Shown piece by piece: positions 33,559 to 45,964 of a stretch of DNA of 64,000 nt. The stretch comes from Apoderus coryli. Taxonomy: Eukaryota > Arthropoda > Insecta > Coleoptera > Attelabidae. The position numbers and the translations under genes were made by a program. Every line of letters starts with the position of its first letter. The stretch's first letter is position 1. A model generated the notes under the pieces. That model ran no database searches, was not told the origin of the DNA, and was given only the letters and a program-made list of their open reading frames with translations. Location of the stretch: positions 8,184,001 through 8,248,000 of the forward strand of contig OU452201.1 in the NCBI GenBank assembly GCA_911728435.2. Reading direction: 5' to 3'.

Positions 33559-34689
33559 ATATTTTACATAAATACAAAAACAAATCAGTAGGTAAAGAAA
33601 AAAAAACTCATTTTTACAATAATTGCTCAAAGAGGTTGCTGTTTACTGCAATGCATTTAGTTTCCCGCTTATTAAACGAACGTCTGATTTTAAATTAGAA
33701 ATTATCCCTGCATATATAGGGATAAACTATGAGTCGCTCATATATTAGTTGTGAAAATAGCTTGTTTTTCGCATATCGGACCTTTACTGACCAAATCGAC
33801 TTTACGCATTTAGTCACAATGATTCTAAAAATCAATTTTGAATGTATCTTATCCATAAGTAAAATAATAAATAAGTTTAAAATTTAATTTATTCCACTTG
33901 GAAAGTATAATAAACCTTTGCGCTGTTCATAAACTTCTAGTGCTGACTACGAATTTTTTTCTGCAAGGTAAAAAGCAACATTTTGCACATGATAAACATC
34001 TGTTACCCGCAATTAATAATATCAGCAATAACTATTCTGCCTGTAATTTCTTTTTTATCTTGCCCCGTTGGGTGCTATTATTAAAAAAATAAATTACCCT
34101 TAATTACTCTTGGAGAGAAATAAGAGAGCTCGGAAAATTTTAAGAAAGTTTATGCATATGAAACAGGATATTATATAGAATGAAGTGTGGTTAAAAGCGT
34201 TAGGTATTTGACAGAAATTTGGTACCTATATCATTTTAAAATTTGTTAAACTCTAAAATATTATTTTTAGATTAACATTAAAGTGATCAGCTACCCTAGA
34301 TGAATGTATCTGGTTATTATATTGTTTAAACTATGATAGAGCATTTAAAAAAAAATCTTATAGGTATATGAAAATCATCGTAAGATAGACGCTTTTCCCC
34401 AGAAAGCCATTTAAGAGTGTCCAACGTTAAAATGATCGGAGTTTATTACGTTTTAAGTTTTCACGATATCTCTATTTTTAAACTTCTGCAATGAAGCTAC
34501 CATAATGCAAATAAATAAATATATTCAACTAGCGCAATAGTCAAAGTGGTTGAATGATTGATTTGTATAATAAAATTGATTATTAAAAATTAAATTGCGT
34601 TGGTGGAAAAAACACAGTTTTTGTTTGATTGATGTTACCAGAAACATAAGTAAAATGTTCTCACTAAAGCTCAACAAATTATCAACTAT

Positions 34690-35130
34690 GAATTCTAAAT
34701 ACTTACCCTTTCAGTTTGTATTAATTTGATTCTATTTAGTTGTGATAATCATCTCTTTAGTTTCATTTATGAGTATTGATTCGTATCCACAAATTTTAAC
34801 AGGAGAATAAAGATTTTGATTTATCTTTGATATAGCATCGGTTAGAGTGCTTTTTCACAGGCTTGCGCAATGTATCGTCAGCAGAGGTTCGCAATTCCAA
34901 CATAATGAATACCATTTAAATTAAGTATAAAAAGTAATGGACCTAGTACGTTTCCTTGCGGTACCCCAGTATCAATAAAAATATTATTTGATTTAGTATC
35001 TTAAAACATTTCTGCTTATTATTGAGATAACTACCATAAGACAAAAAGCAAAATCATCAAAATCTAATCTAAGTAATTTAATAAGAGTTTGACCTAGGTT
35101 TTGGGGTTTTTATGTAATAGTTATTTACGT
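34690..35130 (-). pseudogene. LINE reverse transcriptase fragment
   Basis: The minus strand contains DTGVPQGNVLGPLLFIL, the GVPQGSxLGPLLF motif of non-LTR reverse transcriptases. In a second frame about 75 bases downstream is SADDTL, the catalytic YADDT-type block. Upstream, broken frames contain KLLLNYLD and similar remnants. Multiple stops and frameshifts make it dead. The gap between the two motifs is shorter than usual, suggesting an internal deletion. Confidence 0.6.
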
Positions 35131-36439
35131 AATTAGTGCGATATGGACATTATTAACGCACGTATGTGAAGTTTGCACGACGATGCCGTACACGGAAAGA
35201 ATAATCGTAACGAGTTCTAACTGAAAGATATTGTTAGGATTTTTATAGTCAACGCAATCAGGTTTTCAGTTACAACGGCAAGGCAATCAGATTTCACATC
35301 GTTATGTACATAGTAAACTTGATTAATAATAAATTTGGTATTTTTCATCATCTTTTTATGGCTTTTCGAGTATTATTAACAGTACCTACCTATATAAAAA
35401 ATTCTTAGCCTATGCTTAAACATATTTAACATCAAACCAAGCAAATTTTGATCTTGATTGGTTTGAATATCATGACATTTTATATAAAAAGAAAGTAACG
35501 ACCATAGCAACAAAGATAATCAACATACATTCTCATTACTGCACTAGTACGGTAATGTAGCCGAAATAGCCCATTCCTGATACTTGCAGTTCTTGTTTCA
35601 TATACAGTATTTTTAGGGAGAGCTGAAACTTTGATCAGGAATGACTTTCCAAAAACGATATTTTTAGTCCATTTACCTCTTCGACCTTCTATCCGTCAGC
35701 ATCCTGTATAATATTTAGCTGAACTTGTTTCTAAATACAAGTTTGTTTCCAAAAAGGGTTCTAAAGGATATAACCAGTGCTAAGGCATTGTCTTCATGTA
35801 AGCAAAACTGTCAGGCCGTATTTCATTCAACGCTAGTGCTATTTTCATTTTAGCAATAAATAGAAGAGATATAGAAAAACAAAAACAATGGAAAAAAATG
35901 GGAAAAGCACACGTTGAAGTGTATCGTGTAATTGTTTTGTTGACAAATATATACTCCCATACACTGCCATGGTTTTGAGAAATGGCCACAAGGAAGGTTA
36001 CATTTCACATTCTGACACAGAATTTATCACTTTCAACGAGGGTGAAAGCTAACACATTATCGTGGTTTGTCTCTGGTGCCATTTGCCATAAATAAAAAAC
36101 AACATTTTATAAATAATATTCCATAACCTTTTAGGTATGATAAAACTGTGCCAGATTTGTTTGGAATCTGCATGTTTAGCCTGGTCAGCTGGAACTCCAC
36201 CGATAAGATAAACAGTACCTACTAATGAAGATGTACAAATACAATATGATTGCAAACATACAACATATTCTGAAAACCCTGTACATAGCGCATACGTGTT
36301 AAAAAGGGTTAAAAAAAGTCAAAAGTGACATACTGTTTATATTGAAGTAGTTATTTTTAATTTATTGTGAGCAAATGAGTGTCCAAAATCGTCCCTGGAC
36401 GTTTCGAAAGGGAATTATAATTGTATTATTTTTATTATT
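35131..36439. other. No gene recognised
   Basis: AT-rich sequence. ORFs at 35780-35989 and 36049-36255 (minus) lack recognisable motifs. Confidence 0.35.
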
Positions 36440-36720
36440 TCCAATAAACATAACAAACTACTTTATTCAAAAAATTGAAATCAAAAAAGATATGCAAGAT
36501 CTGGGATTTGAACACAGGACCTTCCGCACGCAAAGCGCACACTCTACCAATGAAGACACCGACGCTTATAAAAATTACTTTACTAAAATACAATAAGAGA
36601 TATAGGTACCAACTACCTAACTGGTGAAATTTCAAACGCAATTTTTGTAGAGGACTATGACCGTAAATTTCAAAAGTAACCTATTGCTGTAAAGCAGATA
36701 ACAAATGCTTTTAAATGATT
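36420..36720 (-). repeat. tRNA-like dispersed repeat, copy 2
   Basis: On the minus strand CATTGGTAGAGTGTGCGCTT, GCGTGCGGAAGGTCCTGTGT and TCAAATCCCAGATCTTGCA give a tRNA-like D-arm, anticodon region and T-arm. The same upstream block (AATTTCACCAGTTAGGTAGT) and downstream block (TTATTGGAAATAATAAAAAT) accompany it as in copy 1. ORFs called across it on both strands (36375-36596 and 36435-36641) are shadows of the repeat. Confidence 0.65.
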
Positions 36721-38583
36721 TTTTACCGCATTGACCATGCTTTGCCTATTATGGGTCGGGAAAGTCAAAAATAATAAAAAAAAGCTGTCGTAGTCAAGAG
36801 AGGTTTATTTATTTACAATCCCAAATATTTGTTGAGTTATTTCTGAATATTTCTCAATCAACAAAAAATTGAAGAAAACGTAACATGACTTTTATTAATG
36901 GATAAGTTGGCAGAATAAGCTTTTATAACGCCCGATTAAATTTATATCGCACACAGCAGTGACAAACAAGTTGCGGACGTGTTCAATGAACCAATCCATA
37001 TTGCTTTGCTTCGATACATTTCCCTTCATTTGGTGTATTTTTAATATCATTGTCTTGATTTAATATGGAAGTAAAATATCAGTGAATATTTATATTCTGC
37101 TTTTGAAAAAGATACTAAAATAAAGAAGAAAAAGAGGTGAATTATATTTGAGGAGCTCCTATTAATCAAAGCTTTAAAACAATATTATATAAACATTATT
37201 TACTGAAAAAGTTAATATATACTGATGTGTGGTAGGATCTTCAAATCTCTTGCTTCAGTAAAGAAAGTAAAGCCAAATTCTATTTCTTGGACTATACTTA
37301 GGAGAATCCATTTTTTTTAAACTTAAACTACATTGCGCTAGACTATTTGTCTCTCTCGGCTGACAAAAAATATAGTTTTTTTTAAATATTTATCACTGAG
37401 GCGGCAAAACTGTTTTAAAATATTTGTAAAATAAACCTATAAGTTTACAAACAAGGCAACTTGAAACAAATTCCCAAATAATATATAAAACAATGGTTGT
37501 GAAATTATTTTTGAGATAACAACAGTATGATAATAATAGTGAGCCGTGCGTCTAATTATCTAATTATAATTGCGCCATTTTAATAGACTTAGCTACCATG
37601 ACTGCCTTCTGAATACCCTGTATTATATATTGAAATATATTCAAACAATTTTTTTTAGAATTAAAATAGCATCTTTTTGCACTTTTCGCAACATTTTTTA
37701 TACGGTTAGCTAGAAATTAAATTTTATTTAAAAGTGCAGAAGTTGGAAAATCTAAATATAAACAGGGAATAATTTCATTCAAAAAGCGGCAAGTTTTCTG
37801 GGCTATGTATGCTATTATACGTTTACGTTTCTAGACAATAAACCTCTATAGTGGATTTTTCGCATTATTTTATTCCCATGGAGAGCCATCCGTGTTTTCT
37901 TTTTTTATATGCACGTGGGAAAAAATATACATGAAAACAAAAGGTGGAGGCACATTCTTTCTAAATATTAATTTTCTAGCAATTAGCTGGCTCTCGTCTC
38001 TCAAGAATTAATTAAAGTTCAATTAATGCTCCATGTATATATATATATATATAAATTGAACGATATGTGTATGCGCTGTATCCATTATACAGGGTGGTCC
38101 ATGAGTGTGTGAGCGGAAGATACCTCAAGATATATAAGCGATAGACAAAAAATCCTTTACAAGACTTTTAGACACTGGCTCCGTTTTACTAGATTTCATT
38201 GACATCTGATTTGTAATTTTTTAGGATATAGTCACATTTCTTTGTTTGTTTTCCTTTTCATATCACCATCGTGCGTTTTTAAGCTGTTCCACCTATGTTT
38301 TCATGTGCCTATAGAGTTAACAGAGATTCAGTATTATATGTGTTGAATTAGTACTAGTTTTAAGTAAACTGGGGCTAGACCTCGCATCAGTATTTGCTGC
38401 TTTCTGGTCCCTTTTGCCGTTATTGTAAAGATACATTGTTTTTCGTTTGCTTGTAATATTGAAAAAGAAACTCAAAAAATTTTTGTTGTCATAGTATATA
38501 AAATTTAGTCATTTTTATAGTTTCTTTTTGTATATCATGGTTTAGTTTAAATCTTTATGAAAATAGAACTCTCGAGAAATGGC
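36721..38583. other. No gene recognised
   Basis: AT-rich sequence. A short (TA)n tract lies near 38036, and an ACAGGGTGGTCCATGAGTGT string at 38091 resembles ends of mariner-type miniature elements, but its partner end was not found. Confidence 0.35.
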
Positions 38584-38737
38584 AAACAGATTAACATAAA
38601 AAGTTGTGTAAATCAAACTGGACAGTATGTACATGACAGGATAGCAAAGATTGGACCAGGCTTGCTTGTATTTGTAAAATCCTGTCATGTACCTACTGTC
38701 CAGTTTGATTTACACAACTTTTTATGTTAATCTGTTT
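38584..38737. repeat. Inverted repeat with 59-bp arms
   Basis: 38584-38642 and 38679-38737 are reverse complements with a single mismatch around a 36-bp loop. The arms contain AAAGTTGTGTAAATCAAACT and GGACAGTA. No coding potential. It lies about 200 bases upstream of hammerhead copy C. Confidence 0.9.
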
Positions 38738-38939
38738 CTTTTTCAATAAGAAAATGTTTTATATTTTAATTTTATAAGATTTTATTCAAATAATTTCCAC
38801 TAAATGGTAAGTTTTTACATAGTAGTTTAAAATATTCTCATGTCTAAGAGCTATAACACTTTCAGTTTGTATACGTTTATATAGTCCATGCCATACTGTT
38901 TGACTTTAACTGAAATGACTGCGTGACTGTTTATTTTGA

Positions 38940-38981
38940 GCCACTGATGATGGAAACTTAATGTTCCGAAACATGTCTGGC
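38940..38981 (+). ncRNA. Hammerhead ribozyme motif, copy C
   Basis: Stem I GCCA (38940-38943), core CTGATGA (38944-38950), extra T, stem II GGAA/TTCC with an 8-nt loop, GAA, palindromic ACATGT, C at 38977, then TGGC completing stem I. All core and cleavage bases are canonical; the extra T between core and stem II is shared with copies D and E. Downstream GGTGGAGTAGACGTTGTTTT matches the sequence after copies D and E, so the three are one repeat family. Confidence 0.75.
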
Positions 38982-39466
38982 GCTGCATGCTGATTGCATG
39001 GTAATATATAAATATTTTGGTGGAGTAGACGTTGTTTTATTTGTGTCTTACACATTCAACTCCTCTCGAAGATGGATTACTTCAGAAAAAAAAAATGATT
39101 TATTATTATTATTTCCTAAATTGTATTTTTGAGAAAAATGCTGAAATTCGAGAAGTCCCTTTCCTATAATTTTTATTGATATCATATTTCATAAAAATTA
39201 TTTTAAAAAATTGACAACAAAAATCGCAATTTTTTGTCATTTTAATTATTATTTTTTTCGATTTTAAATGAATATTGACAATACAACTTAATATTTAGAT
39301 TTTAACATAGTTAATGTCTATATTTCTGTAGTTTTTGACTAGATAAGTTTTGTGATGATATTATTTGTTATGTTCAAAACACCATACCCTTAATGGCTTA
39401 AAAGGTGATATACCTAGTTATAGAAATTGTTGTTGGGTTATTGATACTAATTGTACACCATTTCAG

Positions 39467-39505
39467 TTCTTGAATAAGTAGTAATAAAGACTACGAAACG
39501 TCGAA
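39467..39505 (+). ncRNA. Degenerate hammerhead-like motif, copy H
   Basis: TTC, TTGAATA, extra A, GTAG/CTAC with a 9-nt loop, GAA, palindromic ACGT, C, GAA. The three helices pair, but two core bases (C3 and the catalytic G8) are changed, so it is probably an inactive relic or a chance likeness. Confidence 0.3.
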
Positions 39506-42326
39506 TTTTTATATGGAATGAGAGTTTTCTTAAGTGATTTCCTATAACCCAATAATTCAAAATTTCTACAGATACTATACAATATTATGTATTAGTAATT
39601 TCTTTATTTTGTAATATAAACCAAATATTAAATATATAATGTTTTTATTATTATCAGGGATAATTTTTGAGCGGCCTTCTACCTATTCTTGGAAAATTGC
39701 ATGTGATCACGTAAGTTCTTCCCCATAATATAAAATCTTATTTAATAAAACGCTATCCGCACATAATATAATGAAACCATGTATGCTATTTTTATACTTC
39801 TAATTTATAGATTAGGTAGGTTTAGCTTTTTGTATCTATAAGTAATATAATATTTATTGATTCCTATTTCTTTTTGTCCATAATTTCAGCCACAGTAATG
39901 GGCCGCTTGAGACTGAGCTAAGACATGCCGGAGTCCTAGATTTCCATTTTCATCCCGTAGTCACCAAAAGTAAAACCAATATGGAATTTTCAAAAACAGC
40001 ACGTACTTTTCTAGCGATTTTGGTTAATTTTTTATAAAATCATTTTCCTACCTTCTATGACAAACTACCTTTTATTTTCAACAACAATCCTCTTTTCAAA
40101 GTTTTCGCCAGCCTACAGCATGTGTTCTAGAGGGTTGGTAGAATCAGAAACACGTACGTATTCTGATGACTGACTGTTCTGTTTTTAAGCACGAAATCGT
40201 ACTTAAAAATCTACAATAATTGGTTTCCATTGGCGATCTACTACTGCACGTAGCATTGTTTGATGCGGTAAATTTAATTCACACGCACACTTGGCATTTC
40301 ATGATATGGTGATGAAATAAAATGTTTGTAACCGGAGAATATCGAATGAAATGTAATGTGATATATATCTGGGTAAAATCGTACAATATTTTTGGAATTG
40401 AACACCCTGAGAATTAGCTATTAGGGTTTCCTATAGGTCACAAAATTCGATATATACTTATGTGTGTAAGAATAGTCGGATACCATAGGATGGTATAGAT
40501 GTTGAACATGAAACTATAATATAGGAGAATAACGTAATATTGAAACAAAAACAATTGGACAAAGGAAAATACTTGAACAGTTTGCTTTACTTTTGTATGG
40601 AAATTACTCAAAAATGGTTTATCGAAAACTTCTTCGTCATTGGTTCATTCAAAATAAATTGAAGAAGCATCCCAGACACATATATACTAAAGGGCTTCTT
40701 GTACTGTAATTTTGTATCTTGTGCGAATTTAAATCTATTTTGAGCCTTGGTCTAATGGAAAAATTAAGCACTTAAAAATCAACTAGTATTTTACCCTCAA
40801 CTGTACGGAAATTAGTTTTTAGCACAAAAAAAGCTTCCCAATGCTGATACATTCGTTAACATACATCAACTTCGGAAAATGATTTACATATAAATTAGGT
40901 TTTGTATCATAAAACAAAATAAAACGTTCAGCCATCTCCATTAGTATACAATTCATGAATATCAAGAGAGACTTTTTTACGGTAGGTACCTACATGTATT
41001 ATAATATGAAATAGGAGATTTGGTGAAAAGTTAAAGTCCTACATAATGTAAATATTCACAAAACTAATTTTATCGGAAAACTCAAAGTTATTTTGAAAAA
41101 TTCGGTACCTAAACGGCATCCACAAACAAGACCTTAATTCACCACAAAAACAGAATTTTCCTTACTCAAATCTACATAGAGGCTTTAAGAAACAAATCCC
41201 AAGTCATGATGTTATTTTGGGGTTAAATGCTTATATTATCTTCCTCGCTTAAATTGTTCGCATTAGCAATTATAACTGAATTAAATAAGTAATCCATATA
41301 AAGCAGTGAAGTGTACTTTAATTAGTCATTATTATTATTATAAAAATTCAACTTTAATAACAAAATGCATTAAAAATTACGTACAAAACGTATTTGGCCT
41401 GTAAGTATCTTTCCGTTTTATATAACTATTGAAATATAGGAACGTAATCGTCTTATATTATTTTGCAGGATATAACCAATTGAGTTAAGTAGATACTTTA
41501 TCCTATTGCATACATTTCTATCTACCATTTGGATTTAGAATCTCCACCAGGAAAAATGAGTTTGCATTTTTTAAATTTAAAACTACAATAACAGTGTTAC
41601 TTTTTAGATAACGTAAGCAGTTTTTCCTCCAACTAAATTCCATAATATTATCTGTCTACATAAATCAAAATATGTCTTTTTTTCTTTTCTATCTATATTA
41701 TGATTTGAAAACTGCCTGTTCAGCAAACTTATTTCTCTCATATTACATTTTTTTTTTTTTTTGGTTTTCCACATTCTTTATCATACCTACTCTGAACATT
41801 TTCAATATCAAGACACCTGTTCAATATGTCTGTGAAACAGTGTCACCCAATCCATATATTTTTTTTCAATGAAATTACTACAGCAGGGAACAAAACGATA
41901 TTCTTTTTTTATTGGACTGGGGGAATGCTGAATAAAATAAATCATTCCAACTCACTAGAGTATAAAAAACGATCATCCTGCTTAAGGGTATTTTTAACGA
42001 AAGCTTAAAGCTGTGCTAAAGAGAAAACCAGAAAAGTTGTAACAAACGGTTTATATGCTTTTGTTTGTCATTTATATTGGACAGATATCAAAAGAACTGT
42101 GTTAATGCTTAAAATATGTGACTGCACATGACACATTTTGGATTTGAATATGTACCTATTCCGTATGCAATTAAAAATAAAATAATAATATAGATATAAC
42201 GAAAAATTCATTGACACAGAACAATATAATTGTACACAAAATTATATTCTTTTAGAAATAATAAAATATTTCTTTATTTTTTTCTTAAATGTAACTACGC
42301 GTACAGGTTGTTCAACTGACAGTATA
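39506..42326. other. No gene recognised
   Basis: AT-rich sequence with T-run-rich short ORFs (41672-41872, 41826-42008) that lack motifs. Confidence 0.4.
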
Positions 42327-42334
42327 ATCGTAAC

Positions 42335-43255
42335 TAGTGATGCAAAATTACCGGTAATTTATTTTTTGGTAAGAACATTGGAAATATTACGTAATTTTAG
42401 GTAATATTGCTGAACAACTTAGAAAAAGCTGGTTTTACAATACGCAAAGAACCTTTAACAAATTAAACAATAATTGCCTTAATTATATGGCTCTAAAAGG
42501 TCAATAAAATACAAAATAAACTGAAATCTGAAACTATATAGTTTTATGCCTAATACAAATTTTATAATAAAAAAAAATAAGTGAAGTATGCAGGTTATGT
42601 TTATTAGAAATAACAACATAATATATTATTTTGATGTGCAGTAGTAAACATAAAGATTATATATGAAAACAAAACTTATAAATAAATATTAACTCTTGAT
42701 TAATATTTAATTAAAAAAGGTAACTTTTATCACAACATATCACAAACTGAAAAAAATCCTTAAAACTTAATCACACAATTCTTAGATTAGATGATATATG
42801 ATAAAAATAGTTTTCAGTCGGTAAAAATAAATATTTAGTCATTATTTGCTAAACCCTCATCCGCAGACAAATCCTCAGATAAATCAGATTCAGTTTCATT
42901 AAAAGTATTTGTAACTGTTGATGGGGTCATTAATGCAACATTTTTCATTTCGGCTCGGTTATTGTGTAAGAATTTCCGATTAGTTCGTATGAGCTTCACA
43001 TATTATAGCGATGGCGTAAGAACTAAGCAACAGCTATCACTAGACGTGCTGCAGCATGTTGAAACAAGCAGTAAGACCGTTAGGTACCAACTTTAACGTA
43101 ATATTGAAGCGAATATTACCGGGAATATTACCCCGAAAATTAACGAAATTTTTCGGAAATATTACAGTAATAATGTAACGTTACTGGATGGTAGAGGTAA
43201 TATTACGTAATATAACTGGAATTTCTGATGGTAATATTCGGACCGTGCATCACTA
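42335..43255 (-). mobile_element. hAT element with 8-bp target duplication, copy 1
   Basis: Ends TAGTGATGCA and TGCATCACTA are inverted repeats, flanked on both sides by ATCGTAAC (42327-42334 and 43256-43263). On the minus strand a coding-like tail reads RTNRKFLHNNRAEMKNV and continues to an acidic end, EDLSADEGLANND, with stop at 42837-42835. Position and ending are compatible with the C-terminus of a hAT transposase, but most of the ORF is gone. Internal sequence is rich in GTAATATTAC-like palindromes. A 723-bp relative lies at 59924-60646 in opposite orientation. Confidence 0.85.
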
Positions 43256-43263
43256 ATCGTAAC

Positions 43264-44152
43264 GACCTCTTGTATTTCGATTGTGGTTATCAGAACCCCT
43301 AGGCATCTTATGAAGCATATTCTGCCTGATTGTATAAATTAAATTTATAAACCATTGTGGATAAATGACAAAAACATTGTTCATGTAATCTCGAAAATGA
43401 CTCAAAACATCGTCAAACTTCCTTAAATTGTAGCTAAATCGCAAACAAGCAATCTGGAGCCTCTGCAGGTTGCGGACTTATTATTTTATGTTAAATGATG
43501 AAATTAATTTTAAAAAATACTTTTTCACATTTAAAAATCCTGTATTTGTATTTGTGCATTTAAATAAATAAAAATGTATTCTTTGCTTATGACATGATGT
43601 TTCTATGCTTGCAACATTTTAACCTCACAATAATTAAAATTCTGTTTCCTTACGCAGGTCCATCTATTTTTGATTATATTATATCTTGTCGCGAAAGTTT
43701 CGGGGCGACACAACCGATTTTTTTTATTAATAATAATAATTAATTAAATAATATACAAAATATTGGGTTTTCTTCAATAAGTCGGTTAATTTTCGAGATT
43801 TGGCATATGTATTATATGCCATTTTAACGGTAATTTCAATGGCTATAAGGCTAGGCTCATTAAAAGTCCACGTAACATTTGATTTTACAAGGTTAAGGGT
43901 TGAAGAGGTTGGAACAGGTGGTATTCATACTATAACATAAAATTTAATCGGTAATACATCCGCCAATTTTCCTCCTACAGAAGTTTAAAATAAATGTAAA
44001 AGGATGTGTTTGGCGACATCTAGTTTTATCGTTGGTAGTACGCCGAGTGAACAACAGTTCCTATATCGGCTGCCTGGGAGGTCTCTGACCCCATAAAGCA
44101 ACTACCAACACTTAGACGCGCCGATACTCCCTTAAGGGGGATCGCATATATT
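43264..44152. other. No gene recognised; one repeat inside
   Basis: Contains the TTACGCAGG module (43630-43715) and a GC-richer patch (44005-44140) with no recognised identity. The ORF at 43253-43444 (minus) has no motif. Confidence 0.35.
43630..43715 (+). repeat. TTACGCAGG repeat module, copy 2
   Basis: AAATTCTGTTTCCTTACGCA then TATTATATCTTGTCG and GGGGCGACACAACCG, in the same order as 26120-26200. It contains the hairpin TGTCGC...GGCGACA. Confidence 0.65.
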
Positions 44153-44209
44153 TGAAATGGGCTTGTTTAACAAAACAAGAGTCTTGTTTTGTTAAACAAG
44201 CCCATTTCA
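44153..44209. repeat. Perfect 57-bp palindrome
   Basis: Arms 44153-44180 and 44182-44209 are exact reverse complements of 28 bases around a single G at 44181. The left arm starts TGAAATGGGCTTGTTTAAC. Confidence 0.95.
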
Positions 44210-45964
44210 GTTAAAATAAATGTTTGTTGAAAAAAAGCTACATTTTTGTATTTTATCATTTTTCAAGAATATATCATAGTTTTTAAGTTCTTTTGAAAAC
44301 ATTTTTTTAGAAATTTTCTAAATACGCGTTATGTATATTTATTTTTTCAAAAATTATGCAATTTAAACAGCTCAAACTTCTGAATCTAATATATAATAGT
44401 AAAACAAAATATCGTGTGGAAAAAAATGATAAATTTATATTCGGGTGGATATTAGGACCTACTGCTCTATTTTTTTTTTTTTTTTTAAATTCGAGAACTC
44501 AATTTTTTATGCGCTATAATAACTCACTCAATTTTCATGCAAATAGACTCTCATCAGTGGTCATTTTGAAGGTTTTTTGAAGGACTAAAACATATTATTT
44601 CTGAAAAATCAACCCTTTTCTCATGACGAAACGTTCAAGATTTTCAAACACGAATAACTCAAAAATTATTGACTTCAGAAAAAACTTTATAAAACAATCT
44701 TCCGTTAAGATAAATTGTACAAATATGATTATAACAAAATACTCAATTTCGCCAATATCTAGAATATTGTTTTCTAACACTAAAAATGGTGATTACAGAT
44801 TAAATTTCAAAACACTTGAAACCAAATCATAGTTTATAATTTTATAACATTAAAACTAGGTTGACAACTGTCTAATTCGAAAATGTTAACCTAAAAGTTT
44901 CAGAAGTTCAATTGCATTTAGACAGCTAGAAGGAAATTGGGAGAGAATGAAGCCGAATTAAATTATTGCATCCCGCTTACACTATATTTCTATTCGTATA
45001 CGTATTATGTAAATTGATTTTCACTTGGTTCAAAATGGGACACGCTGTATACAAACGAGTCATCTACATATGTATGTATTTTCGATACAATAGCAGGGAG
45101 GTGAATTTATAGTATTGCTGTTTCCTGTCGAGTGCCAGCAAACTCCATTAAGAACATCACAAATGAGCAATGTGAATTGCTTATTACTTGTTGTTGTTGT
45201 TGAGTTGCCACATCTTAATTGGATAAACCGAAACAAACCTTCACTTGCAGAATTTGTGTTGTATATTACACACTAAATATATTACCTACACTAAAATAGT
45301 GGAAATTCCAGCTAAATTTTGCAGATGGAGGCATAAATCTACACTTGAGTAACTAACTACTTAATAGGGTTAAAAGAAGTACTTACTGAATGGGACGGCT
45401 GTCAAAAAACTATTTTGTAGCACACATGGCATATTATTATATACAAAATCTACTAGCTCTAAGATTAAGCAGTCCTACATATAGAACTAACAGTCTTACT
45501 ATGTTCAGATTTACTCTCATTACGCCCGTGAACCTGTAAGAAGGTCTAAAGTGTAGATTTTTATTTTATAAAATAAACGGACTTTACTACAAATAATGAA
45601 GTCTAAATTGCTGAACAAATTCTTGATAATTTTCTGCTGTTAAAAAAAAAATTAACAATTTTAGAAAATTCCAATACTTTTTAAAGCTCAGATGTGTCGA
45701 ATCATGGCACCAAACGATCTACCTATACGTTTTAAATAAAAAATTGTACGTAGGTATATACACTTTGTTCCTAATTTCACCTGTCTCTGGTAATAATAAA
45801 AAATCCCATTTGGTAATGTTGCTGTTTACAAGGGTTTAATTTAAAATCTAAAAATGGGTGCTTATAAAATTGATGTTAGATTATTTTGTTATTTTTTATT
45901 CACTTGACTGACAGTTATGTTATTTTTTATTTTAATCTTCCTAAAAAAAACAGCCCACAAAAAA
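44210..45964. other. No gene recognised
   Basis: AT-rich sequence. Overlapping ORFs on opposite strands at 44595-44832 lack motifs. A TGGGACACGCTGTATAC string near 45037 resembles a mariner-type end. Confidence 0.4.

Larger units (their letters stand above)
32509..34689. other. No gene recognised; repeats inside
   Basis: Contains the second copy of the 70-bp repeat and a 40-bp tandem duplication (separate entries). The rest is AT-rich, and the ORFs at 33159-33383 and 33898-34092 show no motif. Confidence 0.35.

Noticed and set aside
44545..44560. Minus-strand CCACTGATGAGAG near 44550
   Set aside because: Core half only. No stem II and no properly placed GAAA follows.
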